In this document: positions 12,299-24,108 of the stretch, one piece after another | Position numbering within the stretch: position 1 is the stretch's first letter | Layout: each line of letters starts with the position of its first letter | Assembly: GCF_029867415.1 (NCBI RefSeq) | Contig: NW_026706158.1 | Coordinates: 213,600 to 277,599, forward strand | Length of the DNA: 64,000 nt | Origin: Vicia villosa | Taxonomy: Eukaryota; Streptophyta; Magnoliopsida; Fabales; Fabaceae | Direction: 5' to 3' | Program-made: the position numbers and the translations under genes | The notes under the pieces: generated by a model | Seen by the model: the letters and a program-made list of their open reading frames with translations, nothing else | Told to the model about the DNA's origin: nothing | Database searches by the model: none

Positions 12299-12980
12299 TC
12301 ACATCATGCATGTGGAAGCTATTATAGTGGATCCAATAGACACGCCAAAAAGATCCAAATATTGAACAAATCCACAAAGTTTTCCCTTAAAGCCGCCAGG
12401 ATACCCTCTGACAGCATTCTTGTAAGTGTAGTTTCCACTTCGACAATACTCAATCGAAAGAGTAGAACTGTAGTGAGTAAATATTGCAAAAACTAGTATC
12501 ATTGATAGGCCAGCAATCCATCCGAGTTAAGCAATAGACCAAGGCAATGAAAGCATAGCCCATGATATTGACAACATCTCAGAACCTATCATTGAAGCGA
12601 TTATACCTGCACTTGTTGTCCATTTATTTCTTGTTTTTTATACCACAAACACAGGATGGAGAGAGTTAGGAAAACAAAACTTGTAATGTATAAGAAACTT
12701 GTTTTGATAAAAGTGAAAGAGAAAGCATTTAAATTTACCTTCCATAGCCGAAGAGGTTCTGAAACAGTTAAGAAGAATTAGCTTGCAAGAGTAAAATCTT
12801 AGTAAAGGTCTCAATGAAAATGCAAAAGCCATGCACTGAATGAGAACTTTGTTTCTGCCTGCAGTGAAAAGGTTTCTTTTGCTTAGTGGTTTCTGTTTCT
12901 TTTGTTGGTTCTCTGTGTTTGGTTTTGGTATGACAAGACATACTTGGTTGGTTAATGTTTATATAAGGGAAATCACTATC
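12299..12980 (-). pseudogene. Amino acid permease (AAP) pseudogene fragment, unit A
   Basis: AAP proteins are proton-coupled amino acid importers of the plasma membrane with about eleven membrane segments. Read on the minus strand, the main exon (about 12650-12303) gives KWTTSAGII, SISWAMLSLPWSIA, stop, LGWIAG, then SGNYTYKNAVRGYPGGFK and LFGVSIGSTIIASTCMM. These match the early membrane segments of AAPs (compare WTTSAHIITAVIGSGVLSLAW and GKRNYTYMDAV). The stop replaces the conserved Q of A-Q-L-G-W. A donor GTGAGT follows at the exon end. Upstream are a short ATGGAAG exon and a TATATAA box at about 12957-12966. The next exon is disrupted in this unit. Confidence 0.8.
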
Positions 12981-13394
12981 TTTATTTTTTTTTTGATATT
13001 ATAGTGGGAAAATCACTATCTATATACACTAATTTGGTTAGACATCATACCATTCGTAATTGATTATTACATGCAATGTATCAACAATAATTTGATACTA
13101 GGACTTAATATGTGGCGTTGTAATGTGCCAAGTGCATTGATTGTTAGTCACTTTTGTTTTACTGTACCATATATGTATCATATGTATATGAACTTCTTCG
13201 TTTCGGTTTTAAAATAATAGATTTTTTTTCGTTTGTATTTTTTAAAATAGATGTTTCAAAATCGTTTTTCAAAATATTACAAGTTTTTTTATATTCGTTT
13301 TTTTTAAATAAAATACTAATTTTGACATCCTATATCATAAACATATATTATTCAAGACAAAAATTTAGTCAAAATAGCTATTTTTTCAATGTGA

Positions 13395-13715
13395 TATACC
13401 AGGCAAAAAATACTGGAGAATTTTTGCTACTATTAGTAACATTGCGTTTGGATATTCCTACTTCACAATTCTGGTAAAAATTAAGATAATTTTGATAAAC
13501 AAAAAGGTTTTTTTTAGACTCTTAATAATATTTTCTTAAATTAAAGTGTTTGTTGATATCATGACACGAAAGAAAATGAAATCCCCTCCATCCCAATCAA
13601 AATCACTCAAGAGTTACACTTTAATTAGTGTTGCACTGACAACAATTTTCTATGTGGTGTGTGGTTGTGTAGTTGCTCAGAGAGAAAATAATACGAGAAA
13701 TCCGCTAAATATATA
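13395..13715 (+). pseudogene. AAP pseudogene fragment 2, unit A
   Basis: Two plus-strand exon-like blocks. The first (13399-13480) reads KKYWRIFATISNIAFGYSYF, matching the AAP block QKIWRTFQALGDIAFAYSYS. The second (about 13554-13715) reads MKSPPSQSKSLKSYTLISVA and TTIFYVVCGCVVAQ, matching the AAP block KSPPSE...TTFFYMLCGCMGYAAFGD. No start, no upstream exons and no downstream membrane segments are present. It is thus an internal fragment of the transporter gene, on the opposite strand to the neighbouring AAP fragment at 12299. Confidence 0.7.
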
Positions 13716-14734
13716 AATATGTGCGTGCATATGCATTTTGCTGTCTAAATACTTTGTACATTTGAATCTAAGCTAAGCTCTCAAGTCACAACTACACTTT
13801 TCACGTAGAGTCATTCATTCACTCCCTCGCAGAAATTACTAACGATTTATACAATTAGTTATTACTATTAAAAAGTAATAAAACAAATAGTTATGCTTTA
13901 AAATAAAAAATCAATCTTCCCACAAACATGTTATGAATCCTTTTTGAAGTTGATGTGTCAGAGTAGTAAAATTAAAGGGCTTATGGTTAAATGCTTTTTG
14001 AAAATAGAAACTTAATCCCCCAATTCAAATTACAAAACCTTAATCCAATTGATACCTTGCAAGAAAGATTAAAGAGTTAATAGTCATTGCGTCATATCAA
14101 AGTGTACAAATTCAGTTGATCAATGCCTTTGTAAAATCAATGAAACATAGAAAAAAAATTAGTTTGACAAGTGTTTAATAATCTTGTGAAATCTTATTTT
14201 GAGTTGGAATGAAAAACAAGAGTTAAGTTAATTTTCTTAACATTAGCAGGGACATTACTTTCATCTGCATGGACCAAGCTTTCCATACAATGGTCCTTTG
14301 TCTAAGTTGGATGAATTGTTGACCCAATAATAGTGATATCTTTTGCATTAGATACTTTTTACACTACCTACCAATCTTCTTTTTAAGGGTGAAAGTCTTC
14401 TTTTATATTGATGTTGATGTTGTTAGAGCACTGTTGATGCTATTAGAGCACGCATGAGGGATTCTAAAATCAAGTTTTATAATTTTGAAGTATCTTAATT
14501 GTTTTGGTGTTGTGATTTTTTAATTATATCAAGTTCTACATGTATTAAGTAAGTATGTTTCAAAATTTTAAAATTTTTTAATATGAAATATGTGGTTCCC
14601 ACAATTGATTTTTTACTTTTGGTGTGTGTAACAAGACAATTATTAGGTGCAGTTATTTGCCTAAAAGTGGAGACAATTATCCTTGTCATATCAAACAAAT
14701 CATTTACATGATTTCCTTTCATATCTTGAAAATC

Positions 14735-15295
14735 TTCGTCTCAAATTCTAGAGTTGGATAAACAATGGTGGTTTTATGGTTTTATTGCTCTAATGTCATG
14801 CACATACTTAACCATTGGCCCTGACCTTGGTGTGAGTAAAGTTATAGGTATCTTCTACTACATTTTCTTTTAGAAATTTTGATTAAAAAGAGTACTTGGA
14901 TTGGTTAATTAGGCACTAATTTTGCTTTAAATTTGAAGACCGAATTTAAGGGGTTTATCCATGGAAGCTTAAGTGGAATTGATGTGATGCCAAGAAAAAA
15001 ATACTGGAGAATTTTTGCTTCTATTAGTAACATTGCGTTTGGATATTTCTACTTCACACTTCTGGTAAAAATTAAGGTAATTTTAACCAACAAAATGGTT
15101 TCTTTAGACTCTTAATAATATCTTCTTAAATTAAAGTGTTTTTTGTTATTATGACACACAAAAAATCATATCCCCTCAATTCCCATCAAAATCACTCTTG
15201 AATTCTGCTTTAATTAATGTTGTAGTGACAACAATTTTATATGTGGTGTGTGGTTGTGTCCTTGGTCACAGAGAAAATAGTATGGGAAATCCGCT
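14735..15295 (+). pseudogene. AAP pseudogene fragment 3, unit A
   Basis: Three plus-strand AAP blocks in gene order. 14755-14850 reads LDKQWWFYGFIALMSCTY then TIGPDLGVSKVIG (compare AAP FDQLWWLSIVAAVMSFTY and TIGLGLGIGKV). 14939-15075 reads FIHGSLSGIDV, KKYWRIFASISNIAFGYFYF. About 15150-15285 reads SPQFPSKSLL and VTTILYVVCGCVLGH. The second and third blocks and their downstream DNA repeat those of fragment 2, so the unit has an internal duplication of several hundred bp. Exons for the N-terminal half and C-terminus are missing. Confidence 0.75.
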
Positions 15296-15914
15296 AAATA
15301 TATAAAATTGTGCGTGCGCACGCATTTTGATGACTAAATACTTTGTACATTTGAATTTAAGCTAAGCTCACAAGTCACAACTACACTTTTCACGTAGAGT
15401 CATTCATTCATCTCCCTTCACACAAATTACTAATGAATTCTACAATTAGTTAGTACTATTAAGAAGTAACAGAACCAATAGTTATGCTTTGAAATTAAAA
15501 AAATCATCTTAACACTAACAAATAAAAAATAAAACTAACTTAACTATCATATGAACACCACTTAACAAGTTATTTGTAACAACATGAAACAAATAGGTTC
15601 TTCAACATGCTCTAGATTCATTGCAATGGTAGAGTTATATTTAACATGAGTATAATTCAATTGTTATACTTTGATCCTTGTTTTAGACCGAAACATCAAA
15701 ATGACTCGTAAACTAAAAATTCAGAAATAACACTAGAAATAGAAACTACTGCAACAACTGAATAAGTCACAAGAAAAAAAAGCATTAAGCATCAGTAGAC
15801 AAATCCATTTTATGCTCCATTTTAGTATTTTTCTCTTGAACAATGCACATTTCCACAGGAAGATATCTACAACAATTCCAATAATATCTTGGAAGAATGA
15901 AAGATTAATCAATG

Positions 15915-16955
15915 CACTAGTGCAAAATGAACAATATAATTTTAAAATTTACACCCGATATACTAAAAACGGGTGTAAATAAGAAACACGGTGGCACTTT
16001 TGTAAATAAAGTGTAAGTTTATGATTGATCATGTGAAAATATACATCATATTTTTTAAAAACGGGTGTAAATAAGAAACACGGTGGCTCTTTTGTAAATA
16101 AAGTGTAAGTTTATGATTGATTATGTGAAAATATACACCCTATTTTTTAAAAACGGGGTTAAATTAAAAATATTATTATATTTAAATCTCAATTACTCCC
16201 GTTAAATTAAAAATCGGGCGTAAATTTAAATAGACTTAAAAATAATATTTATTTTTATAACTCAAAATATTATTCTTAATACTAATATTGTGAATATTAT
16301 GAATATTATAAAATTAATTAATGAGGAAATATTAATGGGTTTAGATTTATTAGATGAATAAAATATACTAAAACTCTTTCACCAAATCCATCACCAAACC
16401 CATTTTTAAGCTTTGTGAACAATCTAGCACACAAAAATGGAGGAAGCATCTAAAACCATTGCACACCAAATCAGAAGTATCCAAAACGACGAAGAAGAGA
16501 GAGAATTAACATATCAATTTTCATTTTTTTGTTTAAACTAAAATCAAATTGGTTCAATCTTCGTTTTCGTTTCCAAATTTTCATCGATCTGGGAAATTCT
16601 ATTCGAATTTTTAGGTTTGAGGTTGTTCGATTGAAATTCATTGCAACGTGGATGTTGTTGATTCGTGAGATTTTGAATTTTGTAGATTTTGAAATTCTGT
16701 TCTAGATCGTTTGATGTTGTTCAATGGCATCGTCTCAGGTGATGCCGAACAACTCTGCTTCGTCTCGGAAGCAAGAGCATCTGGAAGCTGGCAAGCATCG
16801 GGTATGTGTTTGATTTTGATTTTGTTCGAGATTCTGATTATAGAATTAGGGGTAGTAGTTTTGTGACATTTTAGTTTATCTTCAAAATTTATCAGATCCG
16901 TCAAGAACTGTTTTGAATATATTACAGAGCCCTAAAGTTCCACGGAGTAGGAATG
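15915..16955 (+). mobile_element. CACTA-like element end with subterminal repeats, unit A
   Basis: Starts CACTAGTGCAAAATG at 15915 just after 'aatcaatg', the point where unit C diverges from A. Inverted pairs of TTTACACCCG and CGGGTGTAAAT and two-plus copies of a 92-bp repeat (from about 15965, 16057 and 16149, with 'aagaaacacggtggc') follow, typical of CACTA subterminal regions. The element carries a captured gene 5' end (16380-16920). No opposite CACTA terminus or target duplication is seen; unit sequence resumes at about 16956. Confidence 0.5.
16380..16801 (+). pseudogene. Captured gene 5' UTR and first exon, possibly BLISTER-like, unit A
   Basis: A gene-like leader is followed by ATG at 16724 and a 26-codon exon, residues MASSQVMPNN then SSRKQEHLEAGKHR, ending at a splice donor GTATGTG (16802). 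The RKQEHLEAGK string recalls the N-terminus of plant BLISTER proteins, nuclear coiled-coil regulators linked to Polycomb and stress responses; this is from memory, not a search. Only exon 1 and part of an intron are present; the later coiled-coil exons are absent. A small upstream frame begins MEEASKTIAHQIRS at about 16437. It sits inside a CACTA-like segment, so transposon capture is likely. Confidence 0.45.
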
Positions 16956-18150
16956 TATGCAAAGGCTATGTTTTCAGGAGCTGCAAAAATTCTCCAATTT
17001 TTTTGGGACGGTATCACGGGTATACCAGTTAAGCTTCCTTTAATGTACTAGTTTTCTATAACATGTGCAGTTCAAATCAAAATTAGTGCAAGTAGTCTAA
17101 TGAATTCTCATAAAAGTAAAGAAAAAGTAATAGAATCATTTACCCATAATTTTACAAACACTAAGGCAAAGACCAATAGTGGAGTATGTAAAGGACATAA
17201 CAACAACAATTAAAGTATAGGGCAATGATAAGGGATCAAAATCAGGAATTTGAGACAAAAATATCTCCATAATTCCAAAGGAAATCACTTATGAAATATC
17301 TTTGTAATGGCACGGATCGTCCGGTCCGTTTCTATGCATACAATTTGACCTTTTAATTGTCCTGTTAATCAAATTCAAACACAAATAATCACCAATTAAC
17401 ACAAAATTCATATCATCAAATCTTTCAAATTTCAATTAAACTTTGTCACATTTTATTTTATTTTATAATTAATACTCACATCATGCATGTGGAAGCTATT
17501 ATACTGGATCCAATAGACACGCCAAAAAGATCCAAATATTGAACAAATCCACAATTTTTGCCCTTAAAGCAACCAGGATACCCTCTGACAGCATTCTTGT
17601 AAGTGTAGTTTCCACTACAACAACACTCAATAAGAAGAGTAGAAGTGTAGTGAGTAACTATTCCAAAAACTAGTATCATTGATAGGCCATCAATCCATCC
17701 GAGTTAAGCAATAGACCAAGGCAATGAAAGCATAGCCCATGATATTGACAACATCTCAGAACCTATCATTGAAGTGATTATACCTGCACTTGTTGTCCAT
17801 TTATTTCTTGTTTTTTGTACCACAAACACAAGATGGAGAGAGTTAGGAAAACAAAACTTGTAATGTATAAGAAACTTGTTTTGATAAAAGTGAAAGTGAA
17901 AGCATTTAAATTTACCTTCCATAGCCGAAGAGGTTCTGAAACAGGTGAGAAAAGATTAGCTTGCAAGAGTAAAATCATAGTAAAAGTCTCAATAAAAATG
18001 CAAAAGCCCTGCACTGAATGAGAACTTTGTTTCTGCCTGCAGTGAAAAGGTTTCTTTGGCTTAGTGGTTTCTGTTTCTTTTGTTGGTTCTCTGTGTTTGG
18101 TTTTGGTATGACAAGACATACTTGGTTGGTTAGTGTTTATATAAGGGAAA
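16956..18150 (-). pseudogene. AAP pseudogene, unit B copy (most complete minus-strand copy)
   Basis: Minus-strand exons in order: promoter with TATATAA (about 18137-18146), a short first exon ending ATGGAAG at a donor (about 17920), the main exon (about 17820-17480: KWTTSAGII, stop in place of the Q of A-Q-L-G-W, NYTYKNAVRGYPG, LFGVSIGSSIIASTCMM), an exon at about 17330-17150 (VISFGIMEIFLSQIPDFD and VVVMSFTYSTIGLCLSV, matching AAP SQIPDFDQLWW and MSFTYSTIGLGLG) and a remnant of the next exon at 17040-16956 (SQKNWRIFAAPENIAFAY). It is truncated there by the CACTA-like segment. A further stop precedes VISFG. No transporter can be made. Confidence 0.8.
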
Positions 18151-18570
18151 TCACTATCTTTATTTTTTTTTATATTATAGTGGGAAAATCACTATCTATA
18201 TACACTAATTTGGTTAGACATCATACCATTCGTAATTGATTATTACATGTAATGTATCAACAATAATTTGATACTAGGACTTAATATGGGGCGTTGTAAT
18301 GTGCCAAGTGCATTGATTGTTAGTCACTTTTGTTTTACTGTACCATATATGTATCATATGTATATGAACTTCTTCGTTTCGGTTTTAAAATAATTGATTT
18401 TTTTTCGTTTGTATTTTTTAAAATAGATGTTTCAAAATCGTTTTTCAAAATATTACAAGTTTTTTTATATTCGTTTTTTTTAAATAAAACACTAATTTTG
18501 ACATCCTATATCATAAACATATATTATTCAAGACAAAAATTTAGTCAAAATAGCTATTTTTTCAATGTGA

Positions 18571-18891
18571 TATACCAGGCAAAAAATACTGGAGAATTTT
18601 TGCTACTATTAGTAACATTGCGTTTGGATATTCCTACTTCACAATTCTGGTAAAAATTAAGATAATTTTGATAAACAAAAAGGTTTTTTTTAGACTCTTA
18701 ATAATATTTTCTTAAATTAAAGTGTTTGTTGATATCATGACACGAAAGAAAATGAAATCCCCTCCATCCCAATCAAAATCACTCATGAGTTACACTTTAA
18801 TTAGTGTTGCACTGACAACAATTTTCTATGTGGTGTGTGGTTGTGTAGTTGCTCAGAGAGAAAATAATACGAGAAATCCGCTAAATATATA
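18571..18891 (+). pseudogene. AAP pseudogene fragment 2, unit B
   Basis: Near-identical copy of the fragment at 13395-13715: block KKYWRIFATISNIAFGYSYF followed by SPPSQSKSL and TTIFYVVCGCVVAQ. A single change (tcaagag to tcatgag) in the second block is seen by eye. Same orientation and surroundings as in unit A. Confidence 0.7.
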
Positions 18892-19910
18892 AATATGTGC
18901 GTGCATATGCATTTTGCTGTCTAAATACTTTGTACATTTGAATCTAAGCTAAGCTCTCAAGTCACAACTACACTTTTCACGTAGAGTCATTCATTCACCC
19001 CCTCGCAGAAATTACTAACGATTTATACAATTAGTTATTACTATTAAAAAGTAATAAAACAAATAGTTATGCTTTAGAATAAAAAATCAATCTTCCCACA
19101 AACATGTTATGAATCCTTTTTGAAGTTGATGTGTCAGAGTAGTAAAATTAAAGGGCTTATGGTTAAATGCTTTTTGAAAATAGAAACTTAATCCCCCAAT
19201 TCAAATTACAAAACCTTACTCCAATTGATACCTTGCAAGAAAGATTAAAGAGTTAATAGTCATTGCGTCATATCAAAGTGTACAAATTCAGTTGATCAAT
19301 GCCTTTGTAAAATCAAAGAAACATAGAAAAAAATTAGTTTGACAAGTGTTTAATAATCTTGTGAAATCTTATTTTGAGTTGGAATGAAAAAACAAGAGTT
19401 AAGTTAATTTTCTTAACATTAGCAGGGACATTACTTTCATCTGCATGGACCAAGCTTTCCATACAATGGTCCTTTGTCTAAGTTGGATGAATTGTTGACC
19501 CAATAGTAGTGATATCTTTTGCATTAGATACTTTTTACACTACCTACCAATCTTCTTTTTAAGGGTGAAAGTCTTCTTTTATATTGATGTTGATGTTGTT
19601 AGAGCACTGTTGATGCTATTAGAGCACGCATGAGGGATTCTAAAATCAAGTTTTATAATTTTGAAGTATTTTAATTGTTTTGGTGTTGTGATTTTTTAAT
19701 TATATCAAGTTCTACATGTATTAAGTAAGTATGTTTCAAAATTTTAAAATTTTTTAATATGAAATATGTGGTTCCCACAATTGATTTTTTACTTTTGGTG
19801 TGTGTAACAAGACAATTATTAGGTGCAGTTATTTGCCTAAAAGTGGAGACAATTATCCTTGTCATATCAAACAAATCATTTACATGATTTCCTTTCATAT
19901 CTTGAAAATC

Positions 19911-20471
19911 TTCGTCTCAAATTCTAGAGTTGGATAAACAATGGTGGTTTTATGGTTTTATTGCTCTAATGTCATGCACATACTTAACCATTGGCCCTGA
20001 CCTTGGTGTGAGTAAAGTTATAGGTATCTTCTACTACATTTTCTTTTAGAAATTTTGATTAAAAAGAGTACTTGGATTGGTTAATTAGGCACTAATTTTG
20101 CTTTAAATTTGAAGACCGAATTTAAGGGGTTTATCCATGGAAGCTTAAGTGGAATTGATGTGATGCCAAGAAAAAAATACTGGAGAATTTTTGCTTCTAT
20201 TAGTAACATTGCGTTTGGATATTTCTACTTCACACTTCTGGTAAAAATTAAGGTAATTTTAACCAACAAAATGGTTTCTTTAGACTCTTAATAATATCTT
20301 CTTAAATTAAAGTGTTTTTTGTTATTATGACACACAAAAAATCATATCCCCTCAATTCCCATCAAAATCACTCTTGAATTCTGCTTTAATTAATGTTGTA
20401 GTGACAACAATTTTATATGTGGTGTGTGGTTGTGTCCTTGGTCACAGAGAAAATAGTATGGGAAATCCGCT
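19911..20471 (+). pseudogene. AAP pseudogene fragment 3, unit B
   Basis: Copy of 14735-15295 with the same three blocks (LDKQWWFYGFIALMS; FIHGSLSGIDV with WRIFASISNIAFGY; ILYVVCGCVLG). By eye it is indistinguishable from unit A across these blocks, supporting very recent duplication. Confidence 0.75.
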
Positions 20472-21089
20472 AAATATATAAAATTGTGCGTGCGCACGCA
20501 TTTTGATGACTAAATACTTTGTACATTTGAATTTAAGCTAAGCTCACAAGTCACAACTACACTTTTCACGTAGAGTCATTCATTCATCTCCCTTCACACA
20601 AATTACTAATGAATTCTACAATTAGTTAGTACTATTAAGAAGTAACAGAACCAATAGTTATGCTTTGAAATTAAAAAATCATCTTAACACTAACAAATAA
20701 AAAATAAAACTAACTTAACTATCATATGAACACCATTTAACAAGTTATTTGTAACAACATGAAACAAATAGGTTCTTCAACATGCTCTAGATTCATTGCA
20801 ATGGTAGAGTTATATTTAACATGAGTATAATTCAATTGTTATACTTTGATCCTTGTTTTAGACCGAAACATCAAAATGACTCGTAAACTAAAAATTCAGA
20901 AATAACACTAGAAATAGAAACTACTGCAACAACTGAATAAGTCACAAGAAAAAAAGGCATTAAGCATCAGTAGACAAATCCATTTTATGCTCCATTTTAG
21001 TATTTTTCTCTTGAACAATGCACATTTCCACAGGAAGATATCTACAACAATTCCAATAATATCTTGGAAGAATGAAAGATTAATCAATG

Positions 21090-22129
21090 CACTAGTGCAA
21101 AATGAACAATATAATTTTAAAATTTACACCCGATATACTAAAAACGGGTGTAAATAAGAAACACGGTGGCACTTTTGTAAATAAAGTGTAAGTTTATGAT
21201 TGATCATGTGAAAATATACATCCTATTTTTTAAAAACGGGTGTAAATAAGAAACACGGTGGCTCTTTTGTAAATAAAGTGTAAGTTTATGATTGATTATG
21301 TGAAAATATACACCCTATTTTTTAAAAACGGGGTTAAATTAAAAATATTATTATATTTAAATCTCAATTACTCCCGTTAAATTAAAAATCGGGCATAAAT
21401 TTAAATAGACTTAAAAATAATATTTATTTTTATAACTCAAAATATTATTTTAATACTAATATTGTGAATATTATGAATATTATCAAATTAATTAATGAGG
21501 AAATATTAATGGGTTTAGATTTATTAGATGAATAAAATATACTAAAACTCTTTCACCAAATCCATCACCAAACCCATTTTTAAGCTTTGTGAACAATCTA
21601 GCACACAAAAATGGAGGAAGCATCTAAAACCATTGCACACCAAATCAGAAGTATCCAAAACGACGAAAAAGAGAGAGAATTAACATATCAATTTTCATTT
21701 TTTTGTTTAAAATAAAATCAAATTGGTTCAATCTTCGTTTTCGTTTCCAAATTTTCATCGATCTGGGTAATTCTATTCGAATTTTTAGGTTTGAGGTTGT
21801 TCGATTGAAATTCATTGCAACGTGGATGTTGTTGATTCGTGAGATTTTGAATTTTGTAGATTTTGAAATTCTGTTCTAGATCGTTTGATGTTGTTCAATG
21901 GCATCGTCTCAGGTGATGCCGAACAACTCTGCTTCGTCTCGGAAGCAAGAGCATCTGGAAGCTGGCAAGCATCGGGTATGTGTTTGATTTTGATTTTGTT
22001 CGAGATTCTGATTATAGAATTAGGGGTAGTAGTTTTGTGACATTTTAGTTTATCTTCAAAATTTATCAGATCCGTCAAGAACTGTTTTGAATATATTACA
22101 GAGCCCTAAAGTTCCACGGAGTAGGAATG
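21090..22129 (+). mobile_element. CACTA-like element end, unit B
   Basis: Copy of 15915-16955, beginning CACTAGTGCAAAATG, with the same inverted TTTACACCCG pairs and 92-bp repeats. Because A and B share it but C does not, it entered one ancestral unit before that unit was duplicated. Confidence 0.5.
21555..21975 (+). pseudogene. Captured first exon, possibly BLISTER-like, unit B
   Basis: Second copy of the captured leader and exon: ATG at 21898, 26 codons, donor GTATGTG at 21976. The exon reads the same as the unit A copy; the leader differs at a few bases (for example gacgaaaaagagag for gacgaagaagagag). Confidence 0.45.
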
Positions 22130-23330
22130 TATGCAAAGGCTATGTTTTCAGGAGCTGCAAAAATTCTCCAATTTTTTTGGGACGGTATCACGGGTATACC
22201 AGTTAAGCTTCCTTTAATGTACTAGTTTTCTATAACATGTGCAGTTCAAATCAAAATTAGTGCAAGTAGTCTAATGAATTCTCATAAAAGTAAAGAAAAA
22301 GTAATAGAATCATTTACCCATAATTTTACAAACACTAAGGCAAAGACCAATAGTGGAGTATGTAAAGGACATAACAACAACAATTAAAGTATAGGGCAAT
22401 GATAAGGGATCAAAATCAGGAATTTGAGACAAAAATATCTCCATAATTCCAAAGGAAATCACTTATGAAATATCTTTGTAATGGCACGGATCGTCCGGTC
22501 CGTTTCTATGCATACAATTTGACCTTTTAATTGTCCTGTTAATCAAATTCAAACACAAATAATCACCAATTAACACAAAATTCATATCATCAAATCTTTC
22601 AAATTTCAATTAAACTTTGTCACATTTTATTTTATTTTATAATTAATACTCACATCATGCATGTGGAAGCTATTATACTGGATCCAATAGACACGCCAAA
22701 AAGATCCAAATATTGAACAAATCCACAATTTTTTCCCTTAAAGCAACCAGGATACCCTCTGACAGCATTCTTGTAAGTGTAGTTTCCACTACAACAACAC
22801 TCAATAAGAAGAGTAGAAGTGTAGTGAGTAACTATTCCAAAAACTAGTATCATTGATAGGCCATCAATCCATCCGAGTTAAGCAATAGACCAAGGCAATG
22901 AAAGCATAGCCCATGATATTGACAACATCTCAGAACCTATCAGTGAAGCGATTATACTTGCACTTGTTGTCCATTTATTTCTTGTTTTTGTACCACACAA
23001 CACAAGATGGATAGAGTTAGGAAAACAAAACTTGCAATGTATAAGAAACTTGTTTTGATAGAAGTGAAAGATAAAGCATTTAAATTTATGTTCCATAGCT
23101 GAAGAGGTTCTGAAACAGGTGAGAAAGATTAGCTTGCAAGAGTAAAATCATAGTAAAAGTCTCAATAAAAATGCAAAAGCCCTGCACTGAATGAGAACTT
23201 TGTTTCTGCCTGCAGTGAAAAGGTTTCTTTGGCTTAGTGGTTTCTGTTTCTTTTGTTGGTTCTCTGTGTTTGGTTTTGGTATGACAAGACATACTTGGTT
23301 GGTTAGTGTTTATATAAGGGAAATCACTAT
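22130..23330 (-). pseudogene. AAP pseudogene, unit C copy
   Basis: Same exon series as the unit B copy: TATATAA at about 23309-23318, main exon about 22990-22654 with SASIIASLIGSEMLSISWAM, the same stop before LGWIDG, and NYTYKNAVRGYPGCFK. It continues with the SQIPDFD exon at about 22500-22325 and the QKNWRIFAAPENIAFAY remnant at 22214-22130. The first exon differs: ATGGAAC replaces ATGGAAG at the donor. The shared stop shows the gene was already dead when the array expanded. Confidence 0.8.
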
Positions 23331-23704
23331 CTTTATTTTTTTTTGATATTATAGTGGGAAAATCACTATCTATATACACCAGTTTGGTTAGACATCATAC
23401 CATTCGTAATTGATTATTACATGCAATGTATCAACAATAATTTGATACTAGGACTTAATATGTGGCGTTGTAATGTGCCAAGTGCATTGATTGTTAGTCA
23501 CTTTTGTTTTAGTGTATTATATATGTATGATATATGGACTTCTTCGTTTCGGTTTTAAAAAAATAGATTTTTTTTCGTTTGTATTTTTTAAATAGATGTT
23601 TCAAAACTATTTTTCAAAATATTACAAGTTTTTTATATTCGTTTTTTTTAAATGAAACACTAATTTTGACATCCTATAACATAAACATATATTATTGAAG
23701 ACAT

Positions 23705-23830
23705 AAATTTAGTCAAAATCGCTCAAGAGTTACACTTTAATTAGTGTTGCACTGACAACAATTTTCTATGTGGTGTGTGGTTGTGTAGTTGCTCAGAGAG
23801 AAAATAATACGAGAAATCCGCTAAATATAT
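23705..23830 (+). pseudogene. AAP pseudogene fragment 2, unit C (second block only)
   Basis: Only the TLISVALTTIFYVVCGCVVA block survives here. The WRIFATISNIAFGY block and intervening DNA found in A and B are deleted, with the junction at 'gtcaaaatcgctcaagag'. Confidence 0.6.
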
Positions 23831-24092
23831 AAATATGTGCGTGCGCATGCATTTTGCTGTCTAAATACTTTGTACATTTGAATCTAAGCTAAGCTCTCAA
23901 GTCACAACTACACTTTTCACGTAGAGTCATTCATTCATCCCCTCGCAGAAATTACTAACGATTTATACAATTAGTTATTACTATTAAAAAGTAATAAAAC
24001 AAATAGTTATGCATTAGAATAAAAAATCAATCTTCCCACAAACATGTTATGAATCCTTTTTGAATTTGATGTGTCATATTGAGTAGTAAAAT

Positions 24093-24108
24093 TAAAGGGC
24101 CTATGGTT
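24093..24108. repeat. 16-bp target site duplication of the retroposon, left copy
   Basis: 'taaagggcctatggtt' here is repeated exactly at 43414-43429, on either side of the nested insertion. A duplication of this length next to a poly-T run (poly-A on the minus strand) is the mark of LINE-type target-primed integration. Confidence 0.85.

Larger units (their letters stand above)
11886..17024. repeat. Tandem array unit A (AAP pseudogene unit)
   Basis: First copy of a large direct repeat. Unit starts are marked by 'ccagttaagcttccttt' at 11886, 17025, 22199 and about 45950. A is nearly identical to B over most of its length (the offset of matching landmarks is 5176-5177 bp) but differs by a local rearrangement at about 12060-12110, where part of an AAP exon is replaced by an 'aaattcaaa' repeat. 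It contains one minus-strand and two plus-strand AAP pseudogene fragments, then a CACTA-like end and a captured exon. Confidence 0.9.
17025..22198. repeat. Tandem array unit B
   Basis: Second copy, 5174 bp, same order of parts as unit A with only scattered base changes and small indels. Corresponding landmarks in C lie exactly 5174 bp further on until the insertion at 24109. The low divergence of A and B points to a recent duplication or to gene conversion. Confidence 0.9.
22199..24108. repeat. Tandem array unit C, left part
   Basis: Third copy, continuous with B. It is interrupted at 24109 by a nested insertion and resumes at 43414. It lacks about 400 bp present in A and B between the two exons of the first plus-strand AAP fragment (near 23715), so it is more diverged than A and B are from each other. 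Confidence 0.85.

Noticed and set aside
13154..13477. 107-codon plus-strand ORF present in two identical copies
   Set aside because: Its identity between units comes from tandem duplication. The AAP signal in it is in a different frame, and the N-terminal part is translated T-rich DNA.
14495..14722. 75-codon minus-strand ORF repeated at 19671
   Set aside because: Repetition reflects the tandem units; no motif and no homologous frame in unit C.
16638..16904. 88-codon minus-strand ORF in two copies
   Set aside because: It is the antisense shadow of the captured exon and intron at 16724-16900.
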